Assembly: GCA_934486755.1 (NCBI GenBank)
Contig: CAKSQT010000002.1
Span: 12,892 to 76,891, forward strand
Direction of reading: 5' to 3'
DNA from: an uncultured Eubacteriales bacterium
Lineage (GTDB): Bacteria > Bacillota > Clostridia > Oscillospirales > Acutalibacteraceae
DNA: 64,000 nucleotides
This document shows positions 1-6,579 of this stretch, one piece after another. Both the position numbers and the translations under genes were made by a program. The notes beneath the pieces are model-generated. The model worked only from the letters and a program-made list of their open reading frames with translations, searched no databases and was not told the DNA's origin. Every line of letters starts with the position of its first letter. The stretch's first letter is position 1.

Positions 1-1
1 C

Positions 2-262
2 TTGCTGAAAATAGCCTCCGTTTCGGCGGACGGAACGGTGTTGCACCTTAATTCAAACGCCGTAAAAAACAGATTGTCTTTCACCATAAACCAAGGCGGA
101 TACTATGCCGTTGCGGTGCCGACAGCGAGCGGATATAACAATTCCCCTAAAACGGGGTATACGGACAATTCGGGTCTGTGGCTCACTCTATTATTCGCAT
201 CGGAGAGCTGTCTCGTGTTCGGTATAATTCTGCGTTGCAGAAAAAATATGAATAAATTTTGA
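2..262 (+). CDS. C-terminal end of a sortase-anchored surface protein (5'-truncated by the window)
   Basis: The reading frame is open at the left edge, so only the last 86 or so codons are visible and the true start lies outside the window. The fragment contains SPKTG at fragment residues 48-52. A hydrophobic stretch and a basic tail ending RCRKNMNKF follow, which is the order of a sortase cell-wall sorting signal. The same SPKTG motif ends the giant protein at 14698-20508, so both are probably substrates of one sortase, which is not encoded here. The rest of the protein and its function cannot be told from this fragment. Confidence 0.7.
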   Translation: MLKIASVSADGTVLHLNSNAVKNRLSFTINQGGYYAVAVPTASGYNNSPKTGYTDNSGLWLTLLFASESCLVFGIILRCRKNMNKF

Positions 263-270
263 ATTTTCTC

Positions 271-298
271 TTGACTTTTTTGAAATACGGTGTAAAAT
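271..298 (+). promoter_or_regulatory. Candidate promoter in the 263-644 gene-free stretch
   Basis: TTGACT at 271-276 and TAAAAT at 293-298 are separated by 16 bases. Transcription from it would run into the structured segment at 352-587 rather than directly into a gene, since the next start codon is at 645. It may drive a small non-coding RNA or the TauE/SafE pair. Confidence 0.4.
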
Positions 299-351
299 AG
301 ACTTATCTCATTTCGACAAGGTTCGATAAAATATTCTATTTTGCTATTAAA

Positions 352-386
352 GCGGCAGGGTAATAATCCTGTCGTTTTATTTTTAT
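352..386 (+). terminator. Intrinsic terminator
   Basis: CGGCAGG (353-359) pairs with CCTGTCG (368-374), with one G-T pair and an 8-base loop. A T-rich tail (TTTTATTTTT) follows directly. It is placed to end transcription from the surface-protein gene or from the candidate promoter at 271. Confidence 0.6.
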
Positions 387-587
387 ATAATAGTTTGTTT
401 TTTCGGCGACAGGTGCGCTGAAAAAACACCTTATAGGCGAAAAACCGCAGAATTTGCGGTTTTTCAAGGGCACGGGGGTGGTATTGGCGGGGATAGAGTG
501 CAGTCAAAATCTTTGATTTTGCGAACGGTTTTCCCGCCAAAAGAGCAGTGGCGTTGTCACTGCTCGCAGTCCTGTCGTTTTATTTTT
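367..587. repeat. Structured intergenic segment bounded by 18-bp direct repeats
   Basis: TCCTGTCGTTTTATTTTT occurs at 367-384 and again at 570-587. Between the copies lie several stems: GAAAAACCGC/GCGGTTTTTC (439-448 with 456-465), TTGGCGGG/CCCGCCAA (484-491 with 533-540) enclosing CAAAATC/GATTTTG (505-511 with 515-521), and GAGCAGTG/CACTGCTC (543-550 with 558-565). No credible protein is encoded. The repeats coincide with the 3' half and tail of the terminator at 352, which suggests an insertion or duplication into that terminator. This accounts for most of the 382-base gene-free stretch 263-644. Confidence 0.55.
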
Positions 588-644
588 TTGTTTGGTATTT
601 TATTCTGGGTTATCGGGGAATATAGTTTTAGGTGATAAGGCATA

Positions 645-1013
645 ATGAAAAAAATATTCTCCAAAAAAAATTTAACAACAGCGGAGTCGGGGCTTTTGAT
701 AGGCGGTATAAACGGTCTGCTCGGCGCGGGCGGCGGTATGATAGCCGTGCCTATGCTTAAAAAAGCAGGACTTGAACAAAAGGAAGCGCACGCAAACGCC
801 GTTGCGGTCATACTTCCTATATCGGTGTTAAGCGCGGTGCTTTATATAATAAAAGGATATGTCGGCATACCCGATGCGCTGCCCTATGTCCCGACGGGGA
901 TTATCGGGTCGGTCTTGGGTACGATGATACTCAAAAAAATCTCTCCCGTCTGGCTTAAACGCATTTTCGGCGCGTTTATGGTCTATGCAGGCGTTCGCCT
1001 GCTTTTAAAGTGA
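645..1013 (+). CDS. TauE/SafE-family permease, first half-size subunit
   Basis: This 122-residue hydrophobic protein has the glycine-rich GLLGAGGGMIAVPML signature of the TauE/SafE (DUF81) family. The family exports or imports sulfonates, sulfite or related anions across the cytoplasmic membrane. It is about half the usual 250 residues, and its partner at 1010 supplies a second similar half. The start follows a GTGATAAGG-like ribosome site. The overlapping stop and start (GTGA) imply translational coupling and a heterodimeric permease. The substrate is unknown. Confidence 0.8.
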   Translation: MKKIFSKKNLTTAESGLLIGGINGLLGAGGGMIAVPMLKKAGLEQKEAHANAVAVILPISVLSAVLYIIKGYVGIPDALPYVPTGIIGSVLGTMILKKISPVWLKRIFGAFMVYAGVRLLLK

Positions 1014-1396
1014 ATATCGCCGCCCTTTTAGCAGGGCTTTTTTCGGGAATAATCGGCGCAATGGGTCTCGGCGGCGGCGCTGTTCTTGTTATCTATCTCG
1101 CCGTCTTCACAAGCACCGACCAATTGACCGCGCAGGGGATAAATCTGCTGTTTTTTATACCGATAGGTCTGCTCGCGGTGATAATATACGCCTGCAAAAA
1201 GAAAATAAAGTGGAAAATCACCGTTCCTGCGGCGCTGTTTGGGCTTCTCGGCTCGGCAGGCGGACTTATGCTTACCGATATGCTCGGCGGTAAAATTACC
1301 GCAAAAATATTCGGCGGACTGTTGGTTTTGCTCGGAATATCGGAAATATTTTGGGGATCTAAGAACAAAAGTGTTGATAAGTCGTCGCCGAAATGA
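1010..1396 (+). CDS. TauE/SafE-family permease, second half-size subunit
   Basis: This 128-residue membrane protein starts at a GTG that overlaps the stop of the preceding gene by four bases. It repeats the family signature (GIIGAMGLGGGAVLVIYL) and has about four hydrophobic segments, ending in a short polar tail. Together with 645-1013 it makes one full TauE/SafE equivalent. The split is clean, with each half having its own start and stop, so this looks like a stable two-subunit arrangement and not a frameshift. The lexA promoter lies inside its last codons. Confidence 0.8.
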   Translation: MNIAALLAGLFSGIIGAMGLGGGAVLVIYLAVFTSTDQLTAQGINLLFFIPIGLLAVIIYACKKKIKWKITVPAALFGLLGSAGGLMLTDMLGGKITAKIFGGLLVLLGISEIFWGSKNKSVDKSSPK

Positions 1397-1421
1397 TATA
1401 CTGTAATCGAATAAATGTTCG
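1374..1421 (+). promoter_or_regulatory. lexA promoter with SOS box
   Basis: TTGATA (1374-1379) and TATACT (1397-1402) are 17 bases apart. The sequence CGAATAAATGTTCG (1408-1421) follows at the expected start of transcription. It matches the Bacillota SOS-box consensus CGAACRNRYGTTYG at all but one position, so lexA is probably autorepressed. Confidence 0.8.
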
Positions 1422-1435
1422 ATTGGAGAAAGCGT

Positions 1436-2023
1436 ATGTCAAAAACTCCGCTTACGGAAAAACAGCTTTCCGTTTACAATTTTCTTTTAAAACAAATGTC
1501 GTCGGGTTTTCCGCCGACGGTGCGTGAAATATGCGCCGCCACGGGGATAAAATCCACCTCCACCGTTCACGCGATATTAGGCGCGCTTGAAAACGGCGGA
1601 TACATAGTGAGGGACGCAAAGTACTCCCGCGCGATACGGCTTGAAAACGAATACGATTCGTCAATGGTTCCGCTTGTGGGGCGTATTACGGCGGGTCAGC
1701 CGATACTTGCTGTTGAGCAGATAGAGGATTACATTCCTTACCCCGCAAGGGACTCCGAGGGACTATTCGCTCTGCGTGTTGTCGGGTGGAGTATGCGCGA
1801 CGCAGGTATTTTTGACGGGGATATTATAGTCGCCGACAAAAATCAGCGCTGTCACAGCGGCGATATTGTCGTTGGAATGGACGGGGACGAGGCTACCGTA
1901 AAACGCCTGCTTATTAAGGACGGCGAGATAATTTTTATGCCCGAAAACCCCGATTTTTCACCCATTTACCCCGAAAACCCCGCCGTTCTCGGCAGGGTGG
2001 TCGGAAGTTACAGAAAGTATTAG
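1436..2023 (+). CDS. lexA: LexA SOS-response repressor
   Basis: This 195-residue repressor has an N-terminal winged helix (about residues 1-65) and a C-terminal S24 self-cleaving domain. The visible landmarks are the Ala86-Gly87 cleavage site, the nucleophile Ser119 in GWSM and Lys156. It shuts off DNA-damage genes and cleaves itself on RecA filaments. The ATG at 1436 is chosen because GGAGA lies six bases upstream; an in-frame ATG at 1415 lies inside the SOS box and has no ribosome site. The gene runs into rnhA after only seven bases, so the two are probably cotranscribed. Confidence 0.95.
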   Translation: MSKTPLTEKQLSVYNFLLKQMSSGFPPTVREICAATGIKSTSTVHAILGALENGGYIVRDAKYSRAIRLENEYDSSMVPLVGRITAGQPILAVEQIEDYIPYPARDSEGLFALRVVGWSMRDAGIFDGDIIVADKNQRCHSGDIVVGMDGDEATVKRLLIKDGEIIFMPENPDFSPIYPENPAVLGRVVGSYRKY

Positions 2024-2030
2024 GAAGATT

Positions 2031-2480
2031 ATGCTGAAATATATAGAAATTTTTACAGACGGCGCCTGTTCGGGCAATCCGGGACCCGGCGGTTGGGGTG
2101 TTGTCCTGCGCTACGGCAACAGGGAAAAGGAGCTGTCGGGCGGTGAGGCTATGACCACCAACAACCGTATGGAGCTTACCGCCGCGATAATGGGTCTTTC
2201 CGCTTTGAAGGAGCCTTGTGCGGTAAAGCTGGTGACCGACTCAAAGTATGTTGCCGAGGCTATTGATAAAGGCTGGGCGCGTTCTTGGCAGAAAAACGGC
2301 TGGAAAAAGGCGGATAAAAAGCCCGCGCTCAATTCTGATCTGTGGCAAAGGCTGTTGGAATTGCTTGATGTTCATACCGTTAATATCGAATGGGTCAAGG
2401 GTCACGCGGGGCACCCCGAAAACGAACGCTGCGACAAATTGGCTGTGGCGTATTATAAAGCATTGCAGGCAGGTAATTAA
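2031..2480 (+). CDS. rnhA: Ribonuclease HI
   Basis: This 149-residue enzyme cleaves the RNA strand of RNA-DNA hybrids during replication and R-loop removal. The catalytic acidic residues sit at the positions expected from E. coli: Asp10 ([11 protein letters not shown]), Glu48 (RMELTAA), Asp70 (VTDSKY) and Asp135, with His125 in WVKGHAGH. Full length with no oddities. It follows lexA by seven bases, with a ribosome site overlapping the lexA stop. Confidence 0.96.
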   Translation: MLKYIEIFTDGACSGNPGPGGWGVVLRYGNREKELSGGEAMTTNNRMELTAAIMGLSALKEPCAVKLVTDSKYVAEAIDKGWARSWQKNGWKKADKKPALNSDLWQRLLELLDVHTVNIEWVKGHAGHPENERCDKLAVAYYKALQAGN

Positions 2481-2481
2481 A

Positions 2482-3000
2482 TTGAAAAACTCAAAAATAA
2501 ACTACATAGTCACAAGCGCTCTCATAGCCGCCATATATGCGAGACTTACATATTTATGCGGTGTTTTCGGCTTGGCGTACGGTCCGATACAGTTAAGGCT
2601 TTCAGAGGTGCTTACGGTGTTGCCCGTATTCACCTCCGCCGCCATTCCAGGGCTTACGATAGGCTGTCTCATCGCCAATTTAGGGTCCTTTAACGCTCTT
2701 GATATGATATTCGGCACCGCCGCCACGCTTATAGCGGCTCTGCTTTGCCGCGCATTCAGGAATATAAAATTCAAGGGTCTGCCCCTGCTTTCAATTCTTC
2801 CCGCGGTTGTCGTAAACGCGGTTGTAATAGGATTTGAAATATCTTGGTTCTTCCTGCCCGAGGGGCTTACGCTTTGGGGCTTTCTTGTTTCGGGCGCAGA
2901 GGTGGGTCTCGGCGAGCTAATAGTCTGCTACGCCTTCGGAATACCCTTTTATTTGGCGGTTGAAAAGCATAATATATTCAGTTTGGGTGAGAAAAAATGA
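2482..3000 (+). CDS. queT: QueT-family transporter (queuosine precursor or related substrate)
   Basis: This 172-residue hydrophobic protein has about five membrane segments and the family pattern YGPIQLRLSEVLTVLP near residue 40. QueT proteins are substrate-binding membrane subunits thought to take up queuosine precursors with a shared ECF energizing module, which is not encoded here. I choose the TTG at 2482, just after the rnhA stop and behind an AGGCAGG ribosome site, because the frame has no other usable start until well inside the first membrane segments. No preQ1 riboswitch is visible, since there is no leader between rnhA and this gene. Confidence 0.8.
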   Translation: MKNSKINYIVTSALIAAIYARLTYLCGVFGLAYGPIQLRLSEVLTVLPVFTSAAIPGLTIGCLIANLGSFNALDMIFGTAATLIAALLCRAFRNIKFKGLPLLSILPAVVVNAVVIGFEISWFFLPEGLTLWGFLVSGAEVGLGELIVCYAFGIPFYLAVEKHNIFSLGEKK

Positions 3001-3866
3001 TTTATAAGCATTTGCCGAATGAAACCGAGATTGATTTGGCACCGTATACCTTGCGCCATACGGGCGACAGGACAGAGGCATACAAGCATTTTGACGGCGA
3101 ACCGATAAATTTAAGTTTTTATTTCCCTGAGGGTTATGACAGGGCGAAAAAATATCCGCTGTTCATATTCATACACGGCGGCGGTTGGTCGTCGCACAAA
3201 ATTTTTGATGATCAAACGCAGTGGTCGGGCGATTATTTGGGTTACCTTGCGCGGTACTATGCCGACAGGGGCTTTGTCAGCGTGAGCGTGGATTACAGGC
3301 TCTCGTCCCCCGACGGTCAGGCTGAAAACCGTCAGGTAATAGACTGCTGTGACGATTGCTTTGACGCGATTGATTACATACTTGACCGTTGCTGTGAATA
3401 CGGACTTGACAAGGATAATGTATATATTCTCGGTGAGTCGGCAGGCGGTCACCTTGCCGCTTTCGTAACGACGCGCTATAAAAGGAAAGGCTTTAATTTT
3501 AAGGCATCGTTTCTTGTAAACGCGATAACAGATATGGTGAGCGACAGTTGGAACAAACGCGTTCCGCTTAATTCAAGCCACCCTGCGCTTGCAAAAATGA
3601 ACTTTCGCGAACGAGCCGAGTATCTGTCTCCCGTTTGCGCCGCCGACAGCGGTGTTTGCCCCGTAGTCCTCATACACGGCGCCGACGATAACTGCGTGAG
3701 CATAAAACAGTCCTACCGTTTTCACGAAAAACTTGTTTCAATGTCAAAGCCGTGTGAGCTGCACGAAATAGCCGATACCTCGCACGCGTTTTTGCTTGCC
3801 GAATATACCAATAATATCGCCGCCTGCAAAACGGGGATAGGGATAATAGACAAGTTTTTAAAGTAG
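2997..3866 (+). CDS. Alpha/beta hydrolase, acetyl-esterase/lipase-like
   Basis: This 289-residue probable cytoplasmic hydrolase has the oxyanion-hole motif FIHGGGW, the nucleophile elbow GESAGG with its Ser, a late acid region near GADDNC, and the catalytic His in DTSHAF. This fits the BD-FAE/hormone-sensitive-lipase-like esterases that often deacylate plant glycans. The start overlaps the queT stop (ATGA), so it is translated as the last gene of the lexA-rnhA-queT run. The substrate is unknown. Confidence 0.85.
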   Translation: MIYKHLPNETEIDLAPYTLRHTGDRTEAYKHFDGEPINLSFYFPEGYDRAKKYPLFIFIHGGGWSSHKIFDDQTQWSGDYLGYLARYYADRGFVSVSVDYRLSSPDGQAENRQVIDCCDDCFDAIDYILDRCCEYGLDKDNVYILGESAGGHLAAFVTTRYKRKGFNFKASFLVNAITDMVSDSWNKRVPLNSSHPALAKMNFRERAEYLSPVCAADSGVCPVVLIHGADDNCVSIKQSYRFHEKLVSMSKPCELHEIADTSHAFLLAEYTNNIAACKTGIGIIDKFLK

Positions 3867-3896
3867 ATATCAGAGGTTGGACATTAGACAGCAGAT

Positions 3897-3922
3897 AAAT
3901 TAGAGTTTAGCAGGATAAAAAA
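3897..3922. repeat. Truncated copy of the dispersed hairpin repeat
   Basis: The bases TTAGAGTTTAGCAGG with an A-rich tail match the flank of the hairpin repeats at 14474, 31526, 41478 and 42224. The hairpin part is missing, so this looks like a decayed or partial copy just after the hydrolase gene. Confidence 0.55.
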
Positions 3923-4032
3923 TATGAATTTCCGCATGTTATAAAAGTTACAAGCTATTGAAGATAAGTAATAATCCAATAGAGAGCATCGGCTCGGTTG
4001 CTTTACACAGCAAATCGTAATCGAAAATATTA

Positions 4033-4103
4033 GCAACGAGATATAGTTGCTTTTCAAAAACGCAACGAGATATAGTTGCTTTTTTGAAAAACTGTGTTAT
4101 AAT
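4033..4103 (+). promoter_or_regulatory. Promoter with two tandem repeats upstream of the SatD gene
   Basis: GCAACGAGATATAGTTGC followed by TTTT occurs twice, at 4033-4054 and 4062-4083. Each copy is itself an inverted repeat (GCAAC/GTTGC). TTGCTT at 4076-4081, inside the second copy, and TATAAT at 4098-4103 form a promoter with a 16-base spacer. The repeats are therefore placed as operator sites over the -35 region. Confidence 0.6.
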
Positions 4104-4162
4104 ATCTTTAAGCATAAGCAAGCGATAATAAATATGTTGATTGGCAATGGAGGTAGTATTCA

Positions 4163-5008
4163 ATGCGATATGCAGCTATGATGTTTGATATTGTAGAATC
4201 AAGACGTTATATTGATAGGTATGATGTTCAACTTATAGTAATGAATAGCGTTTCGTATTTAAACCATATTTATATGAGCTCTATTAAAAAGGAAGTTGTG
4301 CCCAGTGCAGGAGACGAATTTCAAGGATTATTTATGGATCTGCAAACAGCGTTTTTGTACGTCAGAAAATTGCAATTATTAATATATCCTATTAAAATAC
4401 GTTGCGGAATAGGATATGGCGAAATTAAATACGATGTTGAGGAATGGAAATCATCTGCAATTGACGGCGAGGCCTACTATTTGTGCCGCGATGCAATAAA
4501 CGCTATATCGAAAAAGAAAAGCAACGCGGTATGCTTCAATACAAACTCGAAATTTGATAAATATTTAAACGCTTTATGCTCTTCTTCGGCTGAAATAAAA
4601 TCAAGGCAGTCCCAAGCGGTTAGGTTAATTGAACTTATCGCCGATATTATTTCACCTATGAGTTCGGAGAAAGAGGATTTAGGATTTTATAATTTTATCT
4701 TAGAGAACAGGTTAAGAGTAATTAAGCAGGAGTTGTGGAATAGAAACGTGGGAAGGACACGGAATTTAGAAGAACCCTGCGTTAATTTTAATAGATTATT
4801 TGAAACAAAAGAATTTTTTGAACCAAAATGCAACAGCGATACCTTTTATATGGAAGATTTTTGGTCGCACGGAATGTCAACATATATTGCGGAAATACTT
4901 AACACCACAAGACAGAATATTGACAGATATATTTCGTTAGGAAAAGTAAAGGAAAGCCGCACAATAGATAAAGCTATATACAAATTTGCAGGGGAAGAAA
5001 TATGGTAA
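4163..5008 (+). CDS. SatD-family protein with cyclase-like N-terminal motifs and a C-terminal HTH
   Basis: This 281-residue soluble protein resembles the SatD family, named from the Streptococcus acid-tolerance locus and without an established biochemical role. Three N-terminal motifs resemble a class III nucleotide cyclase or GGDEF core: Asp9 in MMFDIVESR, AGDEF at 49-53, and GIGYGE at 82-87 followed by GEAYYLCRDAI. The last 40 residues (TTRQNIDRYI) look like a helix-turn-helix. It is preceded by a GGAGG ribosome site and overlaps the membrane-protein gene at 5002, so the two act together. The gene is much more AT-rich than its neighbours, which hints at transfer. Cyclase activity is inference only. 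Confidence 0.7.
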   Translation: MRYAAMMFDIVESRRYIDRYDVQLIVMNSVSYLNHIYMSSIKKEVVPSAGDEFQGLFMDLQTAFLYVRKLQLLIYPIKIRCGIGYGEIKYDVEEWKSSAIDGEAYYLCRDAINAISKKKSNAVCFNTNSKFDKYLNALCSSSAEIKSRQSQAVRLIELIADIISPMSSEKEDLGFYNFILENRLRVIKQELWNRNVGRTRNLEEPCVNFNRLFETKEFFEPKCNSDTFYMEDFWSHGMSTYIAEILNTTRQNIDRYISLGKVKESRTIDKAIYKFAGEEIW

Positions 5009-5730
5009 ATTTTATAATTCTTTTAATATTGCACTTGTTGGGGGATTTTTATTTTCAAACATCTAAAATTGCCAAATGCAAAAATGCAAAGCTCGATGAA
5101 CTTTGCGCAGATTGTCAAAAATGCAAAGAGAAGTCCGTCCTGAATTTTAAATATGTATTTATACATATAATGCTGTATATTATCCCTTTTGCAACAATGT
5201 TTTTTATGACAAGTTGGACTAATGCGATAATAATTATTGTATCCGTAGCAGTCTCGCACAGTATCATAGATATTTTATCTTGTTTCTCAAACAAAAAATT
5301 TAAACAGACTTTGGTTTTCATTATAGACCAATTTCTTCATATAAGCATATTGTTTATACTTTATAAGTTAATTAGTTTAGATCACTTATTTGATAATTAT
5401 TATTCTGTGATTAAAGGAATTTTTACGGTTTTGTTGTTGATGGTGCCGTCTTCTGTATTTATAAATAAGCTGTTTGAAGATACATACTATGAAGTTTCGG
5501 ATAAAGGAATTTTTGATATTGGCTCTGTAATCGGCATTCTTGAAAGATTTTTGGTGATAATATTTGCTTATTTTCAAAATTTTGCCGCAATAGCAATAAT
5601 AGTAACCGTAAAAACATGGGCGAGAACAAACGATTTAAAACAAACAGATTTTAGAAATAAATACTTAATGGGCACATTGGCCAGCTTAATGTGCGCCCTC
5701 GGCAGTTATCTGATAATCCGATTTATATAG
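5002..5730 (+). CDS. DUF3307 multi-pass membrane protein
   Basis: This 242-residue protein has about six to seven hydrophobic segments. It begins with the DUF3307 signature LHLLGDFYFQ, with a Cys pair (CADCQKC) in the first loop. It overlaps the end of the SatD gene by seven bases and shares its low G+C content. SatD-DUF3307 pairing suggests a sensor or effector embedded in the membrane next to the soluble SatD partner. The biochemical role is unknown. Confidence 0.75.
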   Translation: MVNFIILLILHLLGDFYFQTSKIAKCKNAKLDELCADCQKCKEKSVLNFKYVFIHIMLYIIPFATMFFMTSWTNAIIIIVSVAVSHSIIDILSCFSNKKFKQTLVFIIDQFLHISILFILYKLISLDHLFDNYYSVIKGIFTVLLLMVPSSVFINKLFEDTYYEVSDKGIFDIGSVIGILERFLVIIFAYFQNFAAIAIIVTVKTWARTNDLKQTDFRNKYLMGTLASLMCALGSYLIIRFI

Positions 5731-5802
5731 ATACTTGTTTCTTATAATTAGTATGCTGTTATTATTCAACAAAAACAATCAATAATAAAATTTGACCATA
5801 AT

Positions 5803-5835
5803 AAAAAACCAAGTCTGATAACTTGGTTTTTTTAT
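5803..5835. terminator. Bidirectional intrinsic terminator
   Basis: AACCAAGT (5807-5814) pairs with ACTTGGTT (5820-5827) around a 5-base loop. A-rich and T-rich flanks lie on either side, so it can end both the DUF3307 transcript and the convergent SGNH-esterase transcript. Confidence 0.85.
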
Positions 5836-5848
5836 TTTAGAAGTGCTT

Positions 5849-6505
5849 TTACATTGCCTTTAAAAATGCGGCGATTTTTTCTGCCAATATGGCGTTTCCT
5901 GCGTCGTTGGGGTGAAGACCGTCGGGAATGTATTTATCCTGAATTATCTTCACTCTCGGCTGCATACCGCTTGAAGCGAAAAGGTCAAGCACAGGTAAGG
6001 AGTAGTATTCTGCAACCTTGCGGATAATATCAACGTATTTTTTAAGTGTTCCGACGTTATACGGCTTGTTGCCGTCGCCCTTCGGGTTGTCCTCATTATA
6101 GCGGTGCAACGGGGTAAGGACAATTATTTTTGCGCTCGGATATCTTTCGATAAGTTCGGTGTAAAGGGTGTGTAAAGCACCGTAAAAGGTGTCGGGCGTG
6201 CGGTCGGCAAAATCTCCTATCGGGGCGTCGCCGTGACCGAAGTCGTTTGTGCCGCCGAAAACAGCGACTATATCGGCGTCGGGGTCCATTGTGAGCGCCC
6301 TTGTGCAGAAATCGCCGTCGTCAAAATCGGGATTGCTGTGATTTTGCTGACGCGCAATTCTCGTTCCGCAAATACCGTAGTTGCGGCAAACGGCGCCGTA
6401 TTCTTTTTCAATAAGCGCAACGAAGCCTTTGCTTACGTCGGTCGTGCCGTGGCCGAAAGTTATACTGTCGCCCAAAAAGTTTATTTTCTTGCCTTTAATG
6501 TCCAT
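5849..6505 (-). CDS. SGNH/GDSL-type hydrolase
   Basis: This 218-residue esterase has block I FLGDSITFG with the nucleophile Ser near residue 15, the GGTND block with its Asn, and the late DGLHPNDAGN block carrying the Asp and His. These are the four SGNH catalytic blocks. No signal peptide is seen, so it probably acts in the cytoplasm as an acyl or acetyl esterase. It lies 74 bases downstream of the GH31 gene on the same strand, which suggests removal of acetyl groups from the same oligosaccharides. The exact substrate is unknown. Confidence 0.88.
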   Translation of the reverse strand: MDIKGKKINFLGDSITFGHGTTDVSKGFVALIEKEYGAVCRNYGICGTRIARQQNHSNPDFDDGDFCTRALTMDPDADIVAVFGGTNDFGHGDAPIGDFADRTPDTFYGALHTLYTELIERYPSAKIIVLTPLHRYNEDNPKGDGNKPYNVGTLKKYVDIIRKVAEYYSLPVLDLFASSGMQPRVKIIQDKYIPDGLHPNDAGNAILAEKIAAFLKAM

Positions 6506-6579
6506 TTTTCAATCTCCGTTCGGCTGTGAAACACAGTTTTTATAGGTTTATTTTACCATAACCAAGAGAAATTGCAACA

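Noticed and set aside
103..540. 145-codon minus-strand frame in the left intergenic region
   Set aside because: It crosses the surface-protein end and several RNA-type stems, and shows no domain or start signal.
2248..2481. Longer QueT-like frame starting inside rnhA
   Set aside because: The extra codons read rnhA in the wrong frame and give a basic, non-family sequence. The TTG at 2482 has a ribosome site and starts the family-like region.
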